Source of the DNA: Pseudarthrobacter polychromogenes
GTDB lineage: Bacteria; Actinomycetota; Actinomycetes; Actinomycetales; Micrococcaceae
NCBI RefSeq assembly: GCF_014644495.1
Contig: NZ_BMKU01000011.1
Coordinates: 1-64,000 of the forward strand
DNA length: 64,000 nucleotides
Direction of reading: 5' to 3'
Under the pieces are notes generated by a model. That model did not search any database, was not told the origin of the DNA, and saw only the letters and a program-made list of their open reading frames with translations. Of this stretch, positions 8,786-17,676 are shown one piece after another. A program made the translations under genes and the position numbers. How positions within the stretch are numbered: the stretch's first letter is position 1; each line of letters starts with the position of its first letter.

Positions 8786-9991
8786 ATGACGTTTTCACTC
8801 GGCGTAGTAGGAGCCGGCCAGTTCGGATGCCAGTTCGCCCACCTGTTCAACCTCCACCCCGGCGTCAGCGCTGTGTATGTGACCGACGAGCTTCCGGAAC
8901 GGGCGGCAGAGGCTGTGGCCCGGTACGGTCTTGCGGGCGTGAAGGAGAGCTTCGACGCGCTCCTGGCCTCCGACGTGGATGCCGTGGCCATCTTCACGCA
9001 GCGCTGGACGCATGGCCCCCTGGTGGAGCAGGCCCTCCGCGCCGGCAAGCACGTCTACTCAGCCGTCCCCATGGCCGTGTCCGAAGAGGAAATCGCACGC
9101 ATCATCGACGCCGTCCGGGAGACCGGGCTGGTGTACATGATGGGGGAGACCAGCTACTACAACCCGGCCACCGTCTATGCGCGCAAGCAGCTTGCCGATG
9201 GGAAGTTCGGCCGCATCTTCTACGCCGAAGGCGACTACGTCCATGACATGGACCTGGGCTTCTACGAGGCCTACCAGTACAGCGGCGGGGAGCGCTGGAA
9301 GGAAACCGCCAGCTACCCGCCCATGCTGTACCCCACCCACGCCGTGGGCGGTGTACTGGGTGCCGTCCCCGCCCATGCTGTAAGCGTCAGCTGCGTGGGG
9401 GTCAAGGATGACCGTAACGACGGCGTCTTTGACAAGGACGTCAGCATGTTCGGGAACGACTTCTCCAACGCCACCGCCCTCTTTGAGCTGAACGACGGCG
9501 GCGTGATGCGCACCAACGAGATGCGCCGGGTGGGCTACCCCTCACACATCCGCGAGTCCCGGTTCCGGTTCTTCGGAACGGAGGCCAGCTTCGAGCAGCT
9601 CGCCAAGGTCTCCGTCTGGCAGGACAAGCACAACGTCCATGACGTCTCCGAGGAGATGGAAACCCGGCCCAGCATGTCCCTCGATGACCCGTCCCTGGCC
9701 AACGTTGCCCCCGAGCTAAGGGACGCGTTCGTTTCCGGCCTGGCCCCGGTCCATGAACCAGAACGGCTGCCGGAGGAGTTACGCGGCGCACCCAACGGCC
9801 ACGAGGGCAGCCACCATTTCCTGGTGGACGACTTTGTGACAGCAGTCAACAACGGCACGCTTCCGCCCGTGAACGCCTGGCTTGCCGCCCGCTTCACGCT
9901 CCCGGGAATCGTGGCACACCAGTCCGCCCTGCAAAACGGCGAACGGCTTCCCATCCGTGACTTTGGCGATGCGCCGGGTACCAGTACGTAA
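8786..9991 (+). CDS. Gfo/Idh/MocA family oxidoreductase
   Basis: A 401-residue NAD(P)-dependent sugar oxidoreductase. The N-terminal Rossmann fold starts GVVGAGQFG, and the family motif near HVYSAVPMAV replaces the usual EKP with AVP, so the catalytic lysine of many family members seems absent. The start has GGAAGG 6 nt upstream. It is divergent from the alpha-galactoside transport operon and only 1 nt before the LacI regulator gene. It may act on the galactoside or a breakdown product; the substrate cannot be read from the sequence. Confidence 0.88.
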   Translation: MTFSLGVVGAGQFGCQFAHLFNLHPGVSAVYVTDELPERAAEAVARYGLAGVKESFDALLASDVDAVAIFTQRWTHGPLVEQALRAGKHVYSAVPMAVSEEEIARIIDAVRETGLVYMMGETSYYNPATVYARKQLADGKFGRIFYAEGDYVHDMDLGFYEAYQYSGGERWKETASYPPMLYPTHAVGGVLGAVPAHAVSVSCVGVKDDRNDGVFDKDVSMFGNDFSNATALFELNDGGVMRTNEMRRVGYPSHIRESRFRFFGTEASFEQLAKVSVWQDKHNVHDVSEEMETRPSMSLDDPSLANVAPELRDAFVSGLAPVHEPERLPEELRGAPNGHEGSHHFLVDDFVTAVNNGTLPPVNAWLAARFTLPGIVAHQSALQNGERLPIRDFGDAPGTST

Positions 9992-9992
9992 C

Positions 9993-11021
9993 ATGAACAG
10001 CATGACTACTCCGGCAGTGCAGGCTTCGCGGGGCCCGGTGACACGCAAGGACGTTGCGAGATATGCCGGCGTCAGCACCGCCGTCGTCAGTTATGTTGTC
10101 AACGGCGGGCCAAAGAAGGTGGCGCCCGCCACCGAAGCCAAGGTGCAGGATGCGATCCGAGTTCTGGGCTACCGCCCCAATGCTGCGGCGCGGGCGCTCA
10201 AACTGGGCTCCAGCGAGACGCTGGGCCTGGTGGTCCCGGATATCTCCAACCCGTTCTTCGCCCTGTTCTCCCACGCCGTCGAGGACGCCGCCGCCGCCCT
10301 GGGATACGCGCTGGTGCTGGGCAACTCTGACGGAAACCTTGCCAAGGAACGGCGCAATATCCGCAACCTCGCCGCCAGGCAGGTGGACGGCGTGCTGCTG
10401 GCCAGTGTCCTTTTCGAACCCGACCTGGAAGTCCTGGAAACGGCCGAGATCCCCTCGGTGCTGCTCAACCAGGAACGGGACGCCCCCGGTTTCAACAGCA
10501 TCGGCGTGGACCTTGCAGCCGGTGCCCGGATCGCCGTGGAACACCTGATCGGCCACGGCCACACCAACATTGGCCTCGCCATGGGTACCAACGTCTCGGG
10601 CGCCACTGACGGCCGTGAAGTGGGCTGGCGGGAGGCCCTGCAGGAGGCGGGACTGCCCGAGGGGCCGATTGTGTACAGCACCTTCACCCGTCCCGGCGGC
10701 TACACGGCCGGGCAGCGCCTCCTGGCGTCCGTCAACCGGCCCACGGCCATCTTTGCCACCTCGGACATGCAGGCCATCGGGCTGCTCCGCGCGGTCCATG
10801 AAGCCGGGCTGTCCGTCCCGGGACAGATGGCCGTGGCGTCCTTTGACGGTTCTGCCGAGTCCGAATACTCCTGGCCGCCGCTGACCACGGTAGAGCAGCC
10901 CGTGGCCGCCATGGCGGAAGCGGCGGTAGCGGCGCTGGTGGGAGCCAGCCGCGGCGAGAAGCCCCGGCACCGGATCTTTCCCACCACGCTGCGCGTCCGC
11001 CAGTCCTGCGGCTGCCCCTAG
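9993..11021 (+). CDS. LacI family transcriptional regulator
   Basis: A 342-residue regulator with an N-terminal LacI helix-turn-helix (VTRKDVARYAGVSTAVVSYV), the hinge helix (PNAAARALKLGSS) that inserts at a central CG step, and a periplasmic-binding-protein-like ligand domain (LGLVVPDISNPFF). It starts right after the Gfo/Idh stop; an alternative ATG lies 9 nt later. By position it probably represses the divergent alpha-galactoside operon and its own operon through the operators at 8618 and 8695. Confidence 0.92.
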   Translation: MNSMTTPAVQASRGPVTRKDVARYAGVSTAVVSYVVNGGPKKVAPATEAKVQDAIRVLGYRPNAAARALKLGSSETLGLVVPDISNPFFALFSHAVEDAAAALGYALVLGNSDGNLAKERRNIRNLAARQVDGVLLASVLFEPDLEVLETAEIPSVLLNQERDAPGFNSIGVDLAAGARIAVEHLIGHGHTNIGLAMGTNVSGATDGREVGWREALQEAGLPEGPIVYSTFTRPGGYTAGQRLLASVNRPTAIFATSDMQAIGLLRAVHEAGLSVPGQMAVASFDGSAESEYSWPPLTTVEQPVAAMAEAAVAALVGASRGEKPRHRIFPTTLRVRQSCGCP

Positions 11022-11029
11022 GAACGCCT

Positions 11030-11818
11030 CTACACGGCTGCGAGCCGCAGCCGGCCCACCTGTTCCCGGAGGACGCGCTGGGCGTCGGCCCCCAGCCCGG
11101 AATCGCTGATGACCTCATCCACCTCGTCCAGCGAGGCGATGGAACTGATGCCCAGCAAGCCCCACTTCGTATGGTCGGCGAGGACCACAGTCTTGCGCGC
11201 CGCGGCCACGAAGGCCCGGTCTGTTTCCGCTTCGAGCAGGTTTGGGGTGGTGAAGCCGGCGTCGGCATCCATCCCGTGGACGCCCAGGAACAGCACATCC
11301 AGGTGCAGCTGCTTGAGGGCGCCGGTGGCGATGGGGCCCACCAGGGCGTCGGAGGGCGTGCGCTCTCCGCCAATCAGGATCACCGTGGAGGCGTACCGTG
11401 CGGATCCGGCCGACGCCGCGTGGTGGAAGAGGTCTGCGATACGGACCGAGTTGGTGACCACCGTGATCTGCGGGCCGCTCACCAGCTCCTTGGCCAGTGC
11501 CCAGGTGGTGGTTCCGGCGCTGAGCCCCACGGCCATGCCCTCCTGAACCAGCGAGGCCGCCTCCACCGCGATGGCGCGTTTTTCCGCCGTCAGCTGCGTC
11601 GATTTGAGGTCGAATCCGGGCTCGTGGGTGCTGGTGTCGCCCGGGATTTTCGCGCCGCCGTGGATGCGCTCCAGGCGGCCGCCCTCCTCCAGCACCTCGA
11701 TGTCGCGGCGGACAGTCATCAGGGACACACCCAGCTGCTGGGCCAGGTCGGACACCCGGACAACCCGCTCCCGCTGGAGAGCGTCCAAAATGGCCTGGTG
11801 GCGGGCGACGGCGAGCAT
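11030..11818 (-). CDS. DeoR/GlpR family transcriptional regulator
   Basis: A 262-residue repressor with a DeoR-type helix-turn-helix (VRVSDLAQQLGVSLMTVRRD) and a sugar-phosphate sensor domain (GLSAGTTTWALAKEL; VTNSVRIADL). The family usually responds to phosphorylated sugars. It is convergent with the LacI gene, 8 nt between stops, and upstream of nothing on its own strand except the acs terminator region. Its target is not evident; the alpha-galactoside locus is a reasonable guess. Confidence 0.9.
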   Translation of the reverse strand: MLAVARHQAILDALQRERVVRVSDLAQQLGVSLMTVRRDIEVLEEGGRLERIHGGAKIPGDTSTHEPGFDLKSTQLTAEKRAIAVEAASLVQEGMAVGLSAGTTTWALAKELVSGPQITVVTNSVRIADLFHHAASAGSARYASTVILIGGERTPSDALVGPIATGALKQLHLDVLFLGVHGMDADAGFTTPNLLEAETDRAFVAAARKTVVLADHTKWGLLGISSIASLDEVDEVISDSGLGADAQRVLREQVGRLRLAAV

Positions 11819-11864
11819 CAGGGCGATCCTTCAGGGCAGGGGGCGGGTCTGCTCCCAGCATACG

Positions 11865-11905
11865 ACGACGGCGGCGCCCGGCTGTGAGCCAGGCGCCGCC
11901 GTCGT
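11865..11905 (-). terminator. acs terminator
   Basis: A perfect 14-bp GC-rich stem (ACGACGGCGGCGCC and its complement) with a 13-nt loop lies 17 nt past the acs stop. No clear T-tract follows on the minus strand. Confidence 0.65.
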
Positions 11906-11921
11906 AAAGTCCCCTTCCCCT

Positions 11922-13958
11922 TTATTTCCTGAGGGACGCTGCGATCTGCTGCATGATGGTCGGGTCCGAGAGGGTGGTGGCGTCGCCGGGGTCGCGGCCT
12001 TCGGCGACGTCCTTGAGCAGGCGGCGCATGATCTTGCCGGAGCGGGTCTTGGGCAGTTCCGGGACCACCAGGATGGCCTTTGGCTTGGCGATGGGCCCGA
12101 TCTCCTTGCCCACGTGGTTCCGGAGTTCCTGGACGATGGCGTCCCCGGAATCCACGGCGTCACCGCGGAGGATGACGAACGCGACGACGGCCTGGCCGGT
12201 GGTTTCGTCCGCGGCGCCCACCACGGCGGCTTCGGCCACGGCGGGGTGGGACACCAGTGCGGATTCGATTTCGGTGGTGGAGAGCCGGTGTCCGGAGATG
12301 TTCATGACGTCATCCACCCGGCCGAGGAGCCAGATGTCGCCGTCCTCGTCCTTTTTGGCACCGTCTCCGGCGAAATACATGGTTTCGAACCGGGACCAGT
12401 AGGTGTCCTTGAAGCGTTCGGGATCGCCCCAGATGCCGCGGAGCATGGCCGGCCAGGGCTCCCGGATCACCAGGAAGCCGCCGTGGCCGTTGGGCACGGA
12501 TTCACCCATCTCGTCCACGACGTCCACGGCAATGCCGGGCAGTGGGACTTGGGCTGAGCCCGGCTTGGTGGCGGTGACCCCGGGCAGCGGCGCGATCATC
12601 TGCGCGCCGGTCTCGGTCTGCCACCAGGTGTCCACGATGGGGGTCTTGTCCCCGCCGATGACCTTCCGGTACCACATCCAGGCCTCGGGGTTAATGGATT
12701 CGCCCACGGAGCCGAGGACCCGGAGGGAGGACAGATCGTACTTGTCCGGGATCTCCCTGCCCCATTTCATGAATGTCCGGATCGCGGTGGGGGCGGTGTA
12801 GAGGATGGAGACCTTGTACTTCTCGATGATTTCCCACCAGCGGCCCTGGTGCGGGGAATCCGGGGTGCCCTCGTACATCACCTGGGTGGCGCCGTTGACG
12901 AGCGGTGCGTAGGCGACGTAGGAGTGGCCGGTGACCCAGCCGACGTCGGCCGTGCACCAGTACACGTCCGTTTCGGGGTGCAGGTCGAAGACCGCCTTGT
13001 GCGTGTATGCGGTCTGGGTGAGGTATCCGCCGGTGGTGTGCAGGATGCCCTTGGGCTTTCCGGTGGTGCCGGAGGTGTAGAGGATGAACAGCGGGTGCTC
13101 GGAGTCGTGGCCCACGGCGGTGTGCTCGGCGGATGCGGCGCCCACGGTGTCGGCCCACCAGTGGTCCCGGCCCTCGTGCCAGTCCACGTCCTGGCCGTTT
13201 CGCTTGACCACCACCACGTTCTGCACCGTGTGGCCGTTTCCGTCTCCCTTGTGGGCCAACGCTTCATCGACGGCGGGCTTCAGGGCGCTGGGCTTGCCGC
13301 GCCGGTACGTGCCGTCCGCGGTGACCACGAGCTTGGCTTCGGCGTCGTCGATCCGCGAGCGGAGCGCCTCGGAGGAGAAGCCGCCGAACACCACGGAATG
13401 AACGGCGCCGATCCGGGCGCAGGCCAGGAGGGTGATGACGGCTTCGGGGATCATCGGCAGGTACACGGCTACGCGGTCGCCCTTGGCCACACCCAGGGAC
13501 TCGAAGGCGTTGGCGGCCTTCTTCACCTCTTCGGTCAGCTGCGTATAGGTGTAGGTGCTCGTGTCCCCGGGTTCGCCCTCGAAGTAGATGGCCACCCGGT
13601 CGCCCAGGCCGTTCTCCACGTGACGGTCCAGTGCGTTGTACGCGGCGTTGACCTCCCCGCCGACGAACCATTTGGCGAAGGGCGGGTTGGACCAGTCCAG
13701 GGCCTGGTCGAAGTCCTTGTCCCACGTCAGCAGCTCACGGGCCTTCTTCGCCCAGAACGCGGGACGGTCTGCGTTGGCGTCCTCATACTCCGCGGCGGTG
13801 ACGACGGCGTCAGCAGCGAACTGGGGTGAAGGCGCAAACTTGCGGGTCTCATGAAGCAGGTTTTCAAAGGCATCGCCCTGCCCAGCTCCCTTGGCTGGCC
13901 CGGGCTGCCCTGTGCTTGCGGAAGCGTCTACGACGGCGCTTGTAGTGTCCTGGGACAT
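11922..13958 (-). CDS. acs: Acetyl-CoA synthetase (acetate-CoA ligase)
   Basis: A 678-residue AMP-forming ligase converting acetate, ATP and CoA to acetyl-CoA. It has the P-loop-like [11 protein letters not shown] (294-304), the WWQTETG motif (445-451) and the C-terminal catalytic lysine in PKTRSGK (Lys642), the residue acetylated to switch off Acs in other bacteria. ATG 13958 has TGAGG 5 nt upstream; an ATG six codons earlier lacks better signals. A Crp-type site lies about 150 bp upstream, and an AcuC-like deacetylase is encoded at 39.7 kb. Confidence 0.97.
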   Translation of the reverse strand: MSQDTTSAVVDASASTGQPGPAKGAGQGDAFENLLHETRKFAPSPQFAADAVVTAAEYEDANADRPAFWAKKARELLTWDKDFDQALDWSNPPFAKWFVGGEVNAAYNALDRHVENGLGDRVAIYFEGEPGDTSTYTYTQLTEEVKKAANAFESLGVAKGDRVAVYLPMIPEAVITLLACARIGAVHSVVFGGFSSEALRSRIDDAEAKLVVTADGTYRRGKPSALKPAVDEALAHKGDGNGHTVQNVVVVKRNGQDVDWHEGRDHWWADTVGAASAEHTAVGHDSEHPLFILYTSGTTGKPKGILHTTGGYLTQTAYTHKAVFDLHPETDVYWCTADVGWVTGHSYVAYAPLVNGATQVMYEGTPDSPHQGRWWEIIEKYKVSILYTAPTAIRTFMKWGREIPDKYDLSSLRVLGSVGESINPEAWMWYRKVIGGDKTPIVDTWWQTETGAQMIAPLPGVTATKPGSAQVPLPGIAVDVVDEMGESVPNGHGGFLVIREPWPAMLRGIWGDPERFKDTYWSRFETMYFAGDGAKKDEDGDIWLLGRVDDVMNISGHRLSTTEIESALVSHPAVAEAAVVGAADETTGQAVVAFVILRGDAVDSGDAIVQELRNHVGKEIGPIAKPKAILVVPELPKTRSGKIMRRLLKDVAEGRDPGDATTLSDPTIMQQIAASLRK

Positions 13959-14366
13959 GTGAACCTCATCATTCATCGATCTTTGCTGGGCGGGATGTCC
14001 GCTGGCCGGGCTCCGCCGCCTGCACGACGCCGGGCACCGGCTGGTCACGGACATTCCGCAAAGAGCTGTTCCGGAATCAAGACTAATGCTTTGGCTGGCG
14101 GTGATGTGTGCGGTGTCACACGGCAGCCCGTGAACGGCATTTATTAAGCGGTGAATGGTTTTCCAGGGCAGCTGGCTGCCGCCCCCGCGGTGCGTGGCCA
14201 GCTAGTGATCGGCCTGGCCCTTGACTAGGCTGGGATGGAATTGTGACTTCACTGCGGGCCGTGTTGGCCAGGTACCACAAAGGCCTGGCCACGCGGGAAC
14301 CGCCGTCAAGACGGCACGATGTGGGGACCACACAGGGCCCGGTGCCGCCACGCTAAGGAGAGCAGA
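13959..14366. other. 408-bp divergent regulatory region between acs and a membrane protein gene
   Basis: No coding potential that I would support. It holds the Crp-type site at 14105-14120 and a TTGACT hexamer at 14221 that could be a -35 box toward the plus strand, although no convincing -10 follows. Confidence 0.5.
14105..14120. promoter_or_regulatory. Predicted Crp/GlxR binding site upstream of acs
   Basis: TGTGT-N6-TCACA matches 9 of 10 bases of the CRP/GlxR half-sites TGTGA-N6-TCACA. It is about 147 bp upstream of the acs start. Control of acs by CRP-family proteins is established in several bacteria; here it is prediction from sequence and position. Confidence 0.6.
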
Positions 14367-15785
14367 ATGAACCAGCAAAGCTTCGGCCAGAAGACCGGCC
14401 CCGACACGGCAGGTTCCGGCCACGGTGCCGGAACCGCTGAAGGGCCAGGATCCCAGGCCGCCGTGGGCAAGGCCCCCGCCGCGGGCAAGGCCTCCAACGC
14501 CAACGAGGCAGTGCTGGGTCCGTTCACCATCCGGGACCTGACCGTCTTCGGCGGCACGCTGATCCTTTTTGTTGCCTCCCTGCTGCCGATCTTCGGCGCC
14601 CGGTACAACCTGTGGAACCTTAACAACCTGTTCTTCCTGGGGCTGGGCATCGTCCTGCCCCTGATCGTCAGCGCGCTCTTTGCAGCCCGCAGGCTGTCCC
14701 CGGCCACGAAGATCCGGATCGGCTCCCTGTCCATCGACCAGTTCGCATCAGTGGTTGCGTCCTTTGCGGTGGCCTTCTTCTTTGTCTCCGTGGCGGGCGC
14801 CTACGTACCCAGCCTCCTGGTGGGCCTGATCGGCTCCCTGGTCCTCTTCGCGGCGACAGTGCTGGGCCGTTTCCTGCCGTATCTGTCCAGTGATTTCCAG
14901 GACCGCGCCGAGGTGCCCGCCCACGTGGTGGCCCGTGAGGCCGCTGTTCCCGTCCAGAAACCCCGCGCGCCCAAGAAGCCGAAGGCAGAAACCGCCCCGG
15001 GGTCCAAAGACTCCAGGCCCGGCTCGAAGATCCTGTCCGGCGGGGGGCTGTTCGGCGGCGCAGGCGCAGGATCCTCGGCGGTGAAGCCCGGATCAGCTGA
15101 CGAGCCGGCACCAGCGGGGCACCAGGGTCCGGCGGCGCAGCAAGGGTCACCGCGTCCTGCCGGACAGGCCGCGGCGGCCCATGCACCTGCCACGGCAGCC
15201 GTCCCCACCGCTGCTGCGCCTGTCTCCACCGCTCCCGAGGTATCCGACTGGACTTCCGCAGGCGACCCGGGCCCCGCAACCCAGGCGGCCGACGTCGTAC
15301 GCCCCTCTTCAACGCCCGCCGCTGAGGAAACCCGGCTGGGGGATGTTCCGGCAACGGCCGGCGCCGGTTCAGCTGCTGCCGCAGCACATCAGGACGCCGC
15401 GGCAACCCACGACGGCGGCACGCACCCGGCTGCACCGTCCGGCCAGGGCACTTCCTCCTCCGCGCAGGGCGCGCGCAGCGGTTGGGAGCCGACGCCTGCC
15501 ACCGCAGTGCACCAGCAGGTCCGCACCGAGGAGCCCATCGGCGCCACGGTGGATCCTTCAACCCGTCCGGATGAATCGGAAGAACAGCCCATTCACGAGG
15601 CGTTCTGGTTTGCCGTCGCGCAGCACCGCACCGCCTATGACCCGCGCACGGGGGCTCCGGCGTTCGTTATCGAGCCCGGCGGCTGGGTCCTGGCGCTCGA
15701 GGACCGTGGCCACGAGTTCCTGGTCCAGCACACTGATGGCCGGCTGGGTGTCCTGCGGGACCTCAGCAACATCGAGCGCGGCTGA
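14367..15785 (+). CDS. Membrane protein with Ala/Pro-rich linker and conserved C-terminal cap, function unknown
   Basis: A 472-residue protein with four predicted membrane helices (about residues 58-77, 87-106, 125-142 and 149-170). A long alanine-, proline- and glycine-rich segment (about 190-400) looks disordered. A compact C-terminal part (about 400-472) contains [11 protein letters not shown] and [22 protein letters not shown] lies 6 nt before the ATG. The nth gene follows 5 nt after the stop, so they are probably co-transcribed. I do not recognise a characterised family. Confidence 0.85.
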   Translation: MNQQSFGQKTGPDTAGSGHGAGTAEGPGSQAAVGKAPAAGKASNANEAVLGPFTIRDLTVFGGTLILFVASLLPIFGARYNLWNLNNLFFLGLGIVLPLIVSALFAARRLSPATKIRIGSLSIDQFASVVASFAVAFFFVSVAGAYVPSLLVGLIGSLVLFAATVLGRFLPYLSSDFQDRAEVPAHVVAREAAVPVQKPRAPKKPKAETAPGSKDSRPGSKILSGGGLFGGAGAGSSAVKPGSADEPAPAGHQGPAAQQGSPRPAGQAAAAHAPATAAVPTAAAPVSTAPEVSDWTSAGDPGPATQAADVVRPSSTPAAEETRLGDVPATAGAGSAAAAAHQDAAATHDGGTHPAAPSGQGTSSSAQGARSGWEPTPATAVHQQVRTEEPIGATVDPSTRPDESEEQPIHEAFWFAVAQHRTAYDPRTGAPAFVIEPGGWVLALEDRGHEFLVQHTDGRLGVLRDLSNIERG

Positions 15786-15790
15786 CCTCC

Positions 15791-16648
15791 ATGGGGGAGG
15801 CCAGGGCTCCCAGGGCCGGCGGAGCCAAGGTATCCGCCGGCCAGGCAGCCGGCATGCCCGTGGTGTCCTCCGAATCCGTGCTGGCACTGAAAAGACGGGC
15901 CCGGCGGATCAACAGGGCCCTGGCGGAGAAATACCCGTACGCCCACGCGGAGCTTGATTTCCGCAACCCGTTCGAACTGCTCGTGGCCACGGTCCTTTCG
16001 GCCCAGACCACGGACGTCACCGTTAACCAGGTCACCAGGGTGTTGTTCGCCCGCTACCCGGACGCGCGGTCCCTGGCCGAGGCGGATCCCGCGGACCTTG
16101 AGACGATCCTCAAGCCCACCGGGTTCTTCCGGGCAAAATCCAGGAACGTCATCGCCCTCTGCACCCGCCTGGTGGACGAATACAACGGGGCGGTCCCGGG
16201 CCGGCTGGAGGACCTGGTCACGCTGCCGGGCGTGGGACGCAAAACGGCCAACGTGGTGCTCGGCAACGGCTTCGGCATCCCCGGCATCTCGGTGGACACC
16301 CACTTCGCCCGGCTGGCCAACCGCTTCGGCTGGACGCAGTCTGATGACCCCGTCCAGATCGAGCATGACGTGGCCGAGCTGTTCGACCGCAAGGACTGGA
16401 CCATGCTGTCCCACCGGGTGATCTTCCACGGGCGGCGGGTATGCCACGCGCGGAAGCCCGCGTGCGGGGCCTGCCCCGTGGCCACCTGGTGCCCCAGTTT
16501 CGGGCTGGGCGAAACAGACCCCGCAAAGGCAGCCAAGCTCCTGAAGTACGAGCTCGCGCCCGGCAGCGAGGCGCTGCTGGACCAGTTGCTGGCCGAGACC
16601 CACAGGGCCGCCGAAATCCGGATGGCATCCCAGCAGAGGACACCGTGA
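15791..16648 (+). CDS. nth: Endonuclease III (DNA glycosylase/AP lyase)
   Basis: A 285-residue base-excision repair enzyme that removes oxidised pyrimidines and nicks the abasic site. The helix-hairpin-helix [13 protein letters not shown] carries the Schiff-base Lys151. The catalytic Asp169 is in [13 protein letters not shown] [4Fe-4S] cluster motif C-X6-C-X2-C-X5-C spans Cys218, 225, 228 and 234. The first about 25 residues are not conserved in the family, so a later start (15854) is possible. Its stop overlaps the NUDIX gene start in GTGA. Confidence 0.96.
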   Translation: MGEARAPRAGGAKVSAGQAAGMPVVSSESVLALKRRARRINRALAEKYPYAHAELDFRNPFELLVATVLSAQTTDVTVNQVTRVLFARYPDARSLAEADPADLETILKPTGFFRAKSRNVIALCTRLVDEYNGAVPGRLEDLVTLPGVGRKTANVVLGNGFGIPGISVDTHFARLANRFGWTQSDDPVQIEHDVAELFDRKDWTMLSHRVIFHGRRVCHARKPACGACPVATWCPSFGLGETDPAKAAKLLKYELAPGSEALLDQLLAETHRAAEIRMASQQRTP

Positions 16649-17322
16649 GCGCGCGCGAGGACCTGCTGCACCTGGCGCACCGGGCGGAATCCGGAACCGC
16701 TGCCGCGCCGGATCCCCTCTGGGCAGCCCTGACGGTGGATGCCGAACAGGCCAGGAGGGCGGCAGTGCTGATGCTTTTTGGCGCCCTTGATGACGTCCCG
16801 GCTGTCTCGGGCAAGCCCCTGGCACCGGCCGATCTTGACGTCCTCCTGCTGGAGCGCGCCCACACCCTGGGTTCGCACCCGGGGCAGGTGGCGTTCCCGG
16901 GCGGCGCCATTGACGCCCGGGAAACGCCGGTTCAGGCAGCTTTGCGCGAGGCCGAAGAGGAAACCGGCCTTGATTCGGGCGGTGTGGAGGTCCTTGGCAC
17001 CCTGCAGGAGCTGGGGCTCGCCCACAGCAACTTCCTGGTCACCCCGGTGCTGGGCTGGTGGCGCTTGCCGTCACCTGTCCGTGTGGTGGACTATGCCGAG
17101 TCGGCCCAGGTGTTCCGGGTCCCCGTCCGTGACCTGCTGGACCCGGACAACCGCGTGATGGCAACCGTCCACCGTGCCGGGCGCAGCTTCGACAGCCCGG
17201 CCTTCACGGTGAACGGTGTAGTGGTGTGGGGTTTTACCGGAATTGTCTTGAACGGGTTGTTCGAGCAGCTGGGCTGGGCCGTCCCGTGGGACCGGAGCCG
17301 GCTACACCGGATGGGCGTTTAG
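16645..17322 (+). CDS. NUDIX hydrolase, CoA pyrophosphatase-like
   Basis: A 225-residue NUDIX enzyme. The NUDIX box runs from Gly87 ([20 protein letters not shown]) and is preceded by [20 protein letters not shown], the extra motif of CoA pyrophosphatases, which cut CoA to 4'-phosphopantetheine and 3',5'-ADP. The GTG start overlaps the nth stop by 4 nt, with AGAGGA upstream, indicating translational coupling. In mycobacteria the homologue (Rv3672c) also lies near nth and marP. Confidence 0.92.
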   Translation: MSAREDLLHLAHRAESGTAAAPDPLWAALTVDAEQARRAAVLMLFGALDDVPAVSGKPLAPADLDVLLLERAHTLGSHPGQVAFPGGAIDARETPVQAALREAEEETGLDSGGVEVLGTLQELGLAHSNFLVTPVLGWWRLPSPVRVVDYAESAQVFRVPVRDLLDPDNRVMATVHRAGRSFDSPAFTVNGVVVWGFTGIVLNGLFEQLGWAVPWDRSRLHRMGV

Positions 17323-17325
17323 CCC

Positions 17326-17517
17326 TCAGGCCTGCTGCTGGCGAAGATCCACCACAATTCCTGTGGCGGCGTTCTCCCGGACTGCCTTGACGCCCTCAAG
17401 CACTGTGTTGAGGGACTTGAACTTGGGTGAGACGGCAACCGTGTTGCCCTCTGCGTCCGTGAGCCGCAGCCGGTAGGCCTCGTCCCCTACTCGATGAATT
17501 TCGAACCTGCCCGCCAT
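17326..17517 (-). CDS. Small DUF1508 (YegP-like) protein
   Basis: A 63-residue protein matching one YegP/DUF1508 repeat: MAGRFEIHRVGDEAYRLRL, then GNTVAVSPKFKSL and a helix ending GVKAVRENA. GGAGG lies 7 nt before the ATG at 17517. Its function is not known. It is convergent with the NUDIX gene with 3 nt between stops. Confidence 0.82.
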   Translation of the reverse strand: MAGRFEIHRVGDEAYRLRLTDAEGNTVAVSPKFKSLNTVLEGVKAVRENAATGIVVDLRQQQA

Positions 17518-17676
17518 ATGCCGGACCTCCCCTGGAATGCGTCGTTGCATCAGCTTTTGACCGATCTGCCTCAGTCGCCTCTTCGACCATAGCCCGCGTC
17601 ACAAGCCTCTGGCGAGCTACTCCCGGGTAGGTTACTTCGGGGGTCAGAACGTCCCCGCGGCGCCGGAGTGGCGGAC

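Noticed and set aside
14221..14249. Sigma-70 promoter starting at TTGACT
   Set aside because: No acceptable -10 hexamer at 16-18 nt; kept only as a remark on the intergenic region.
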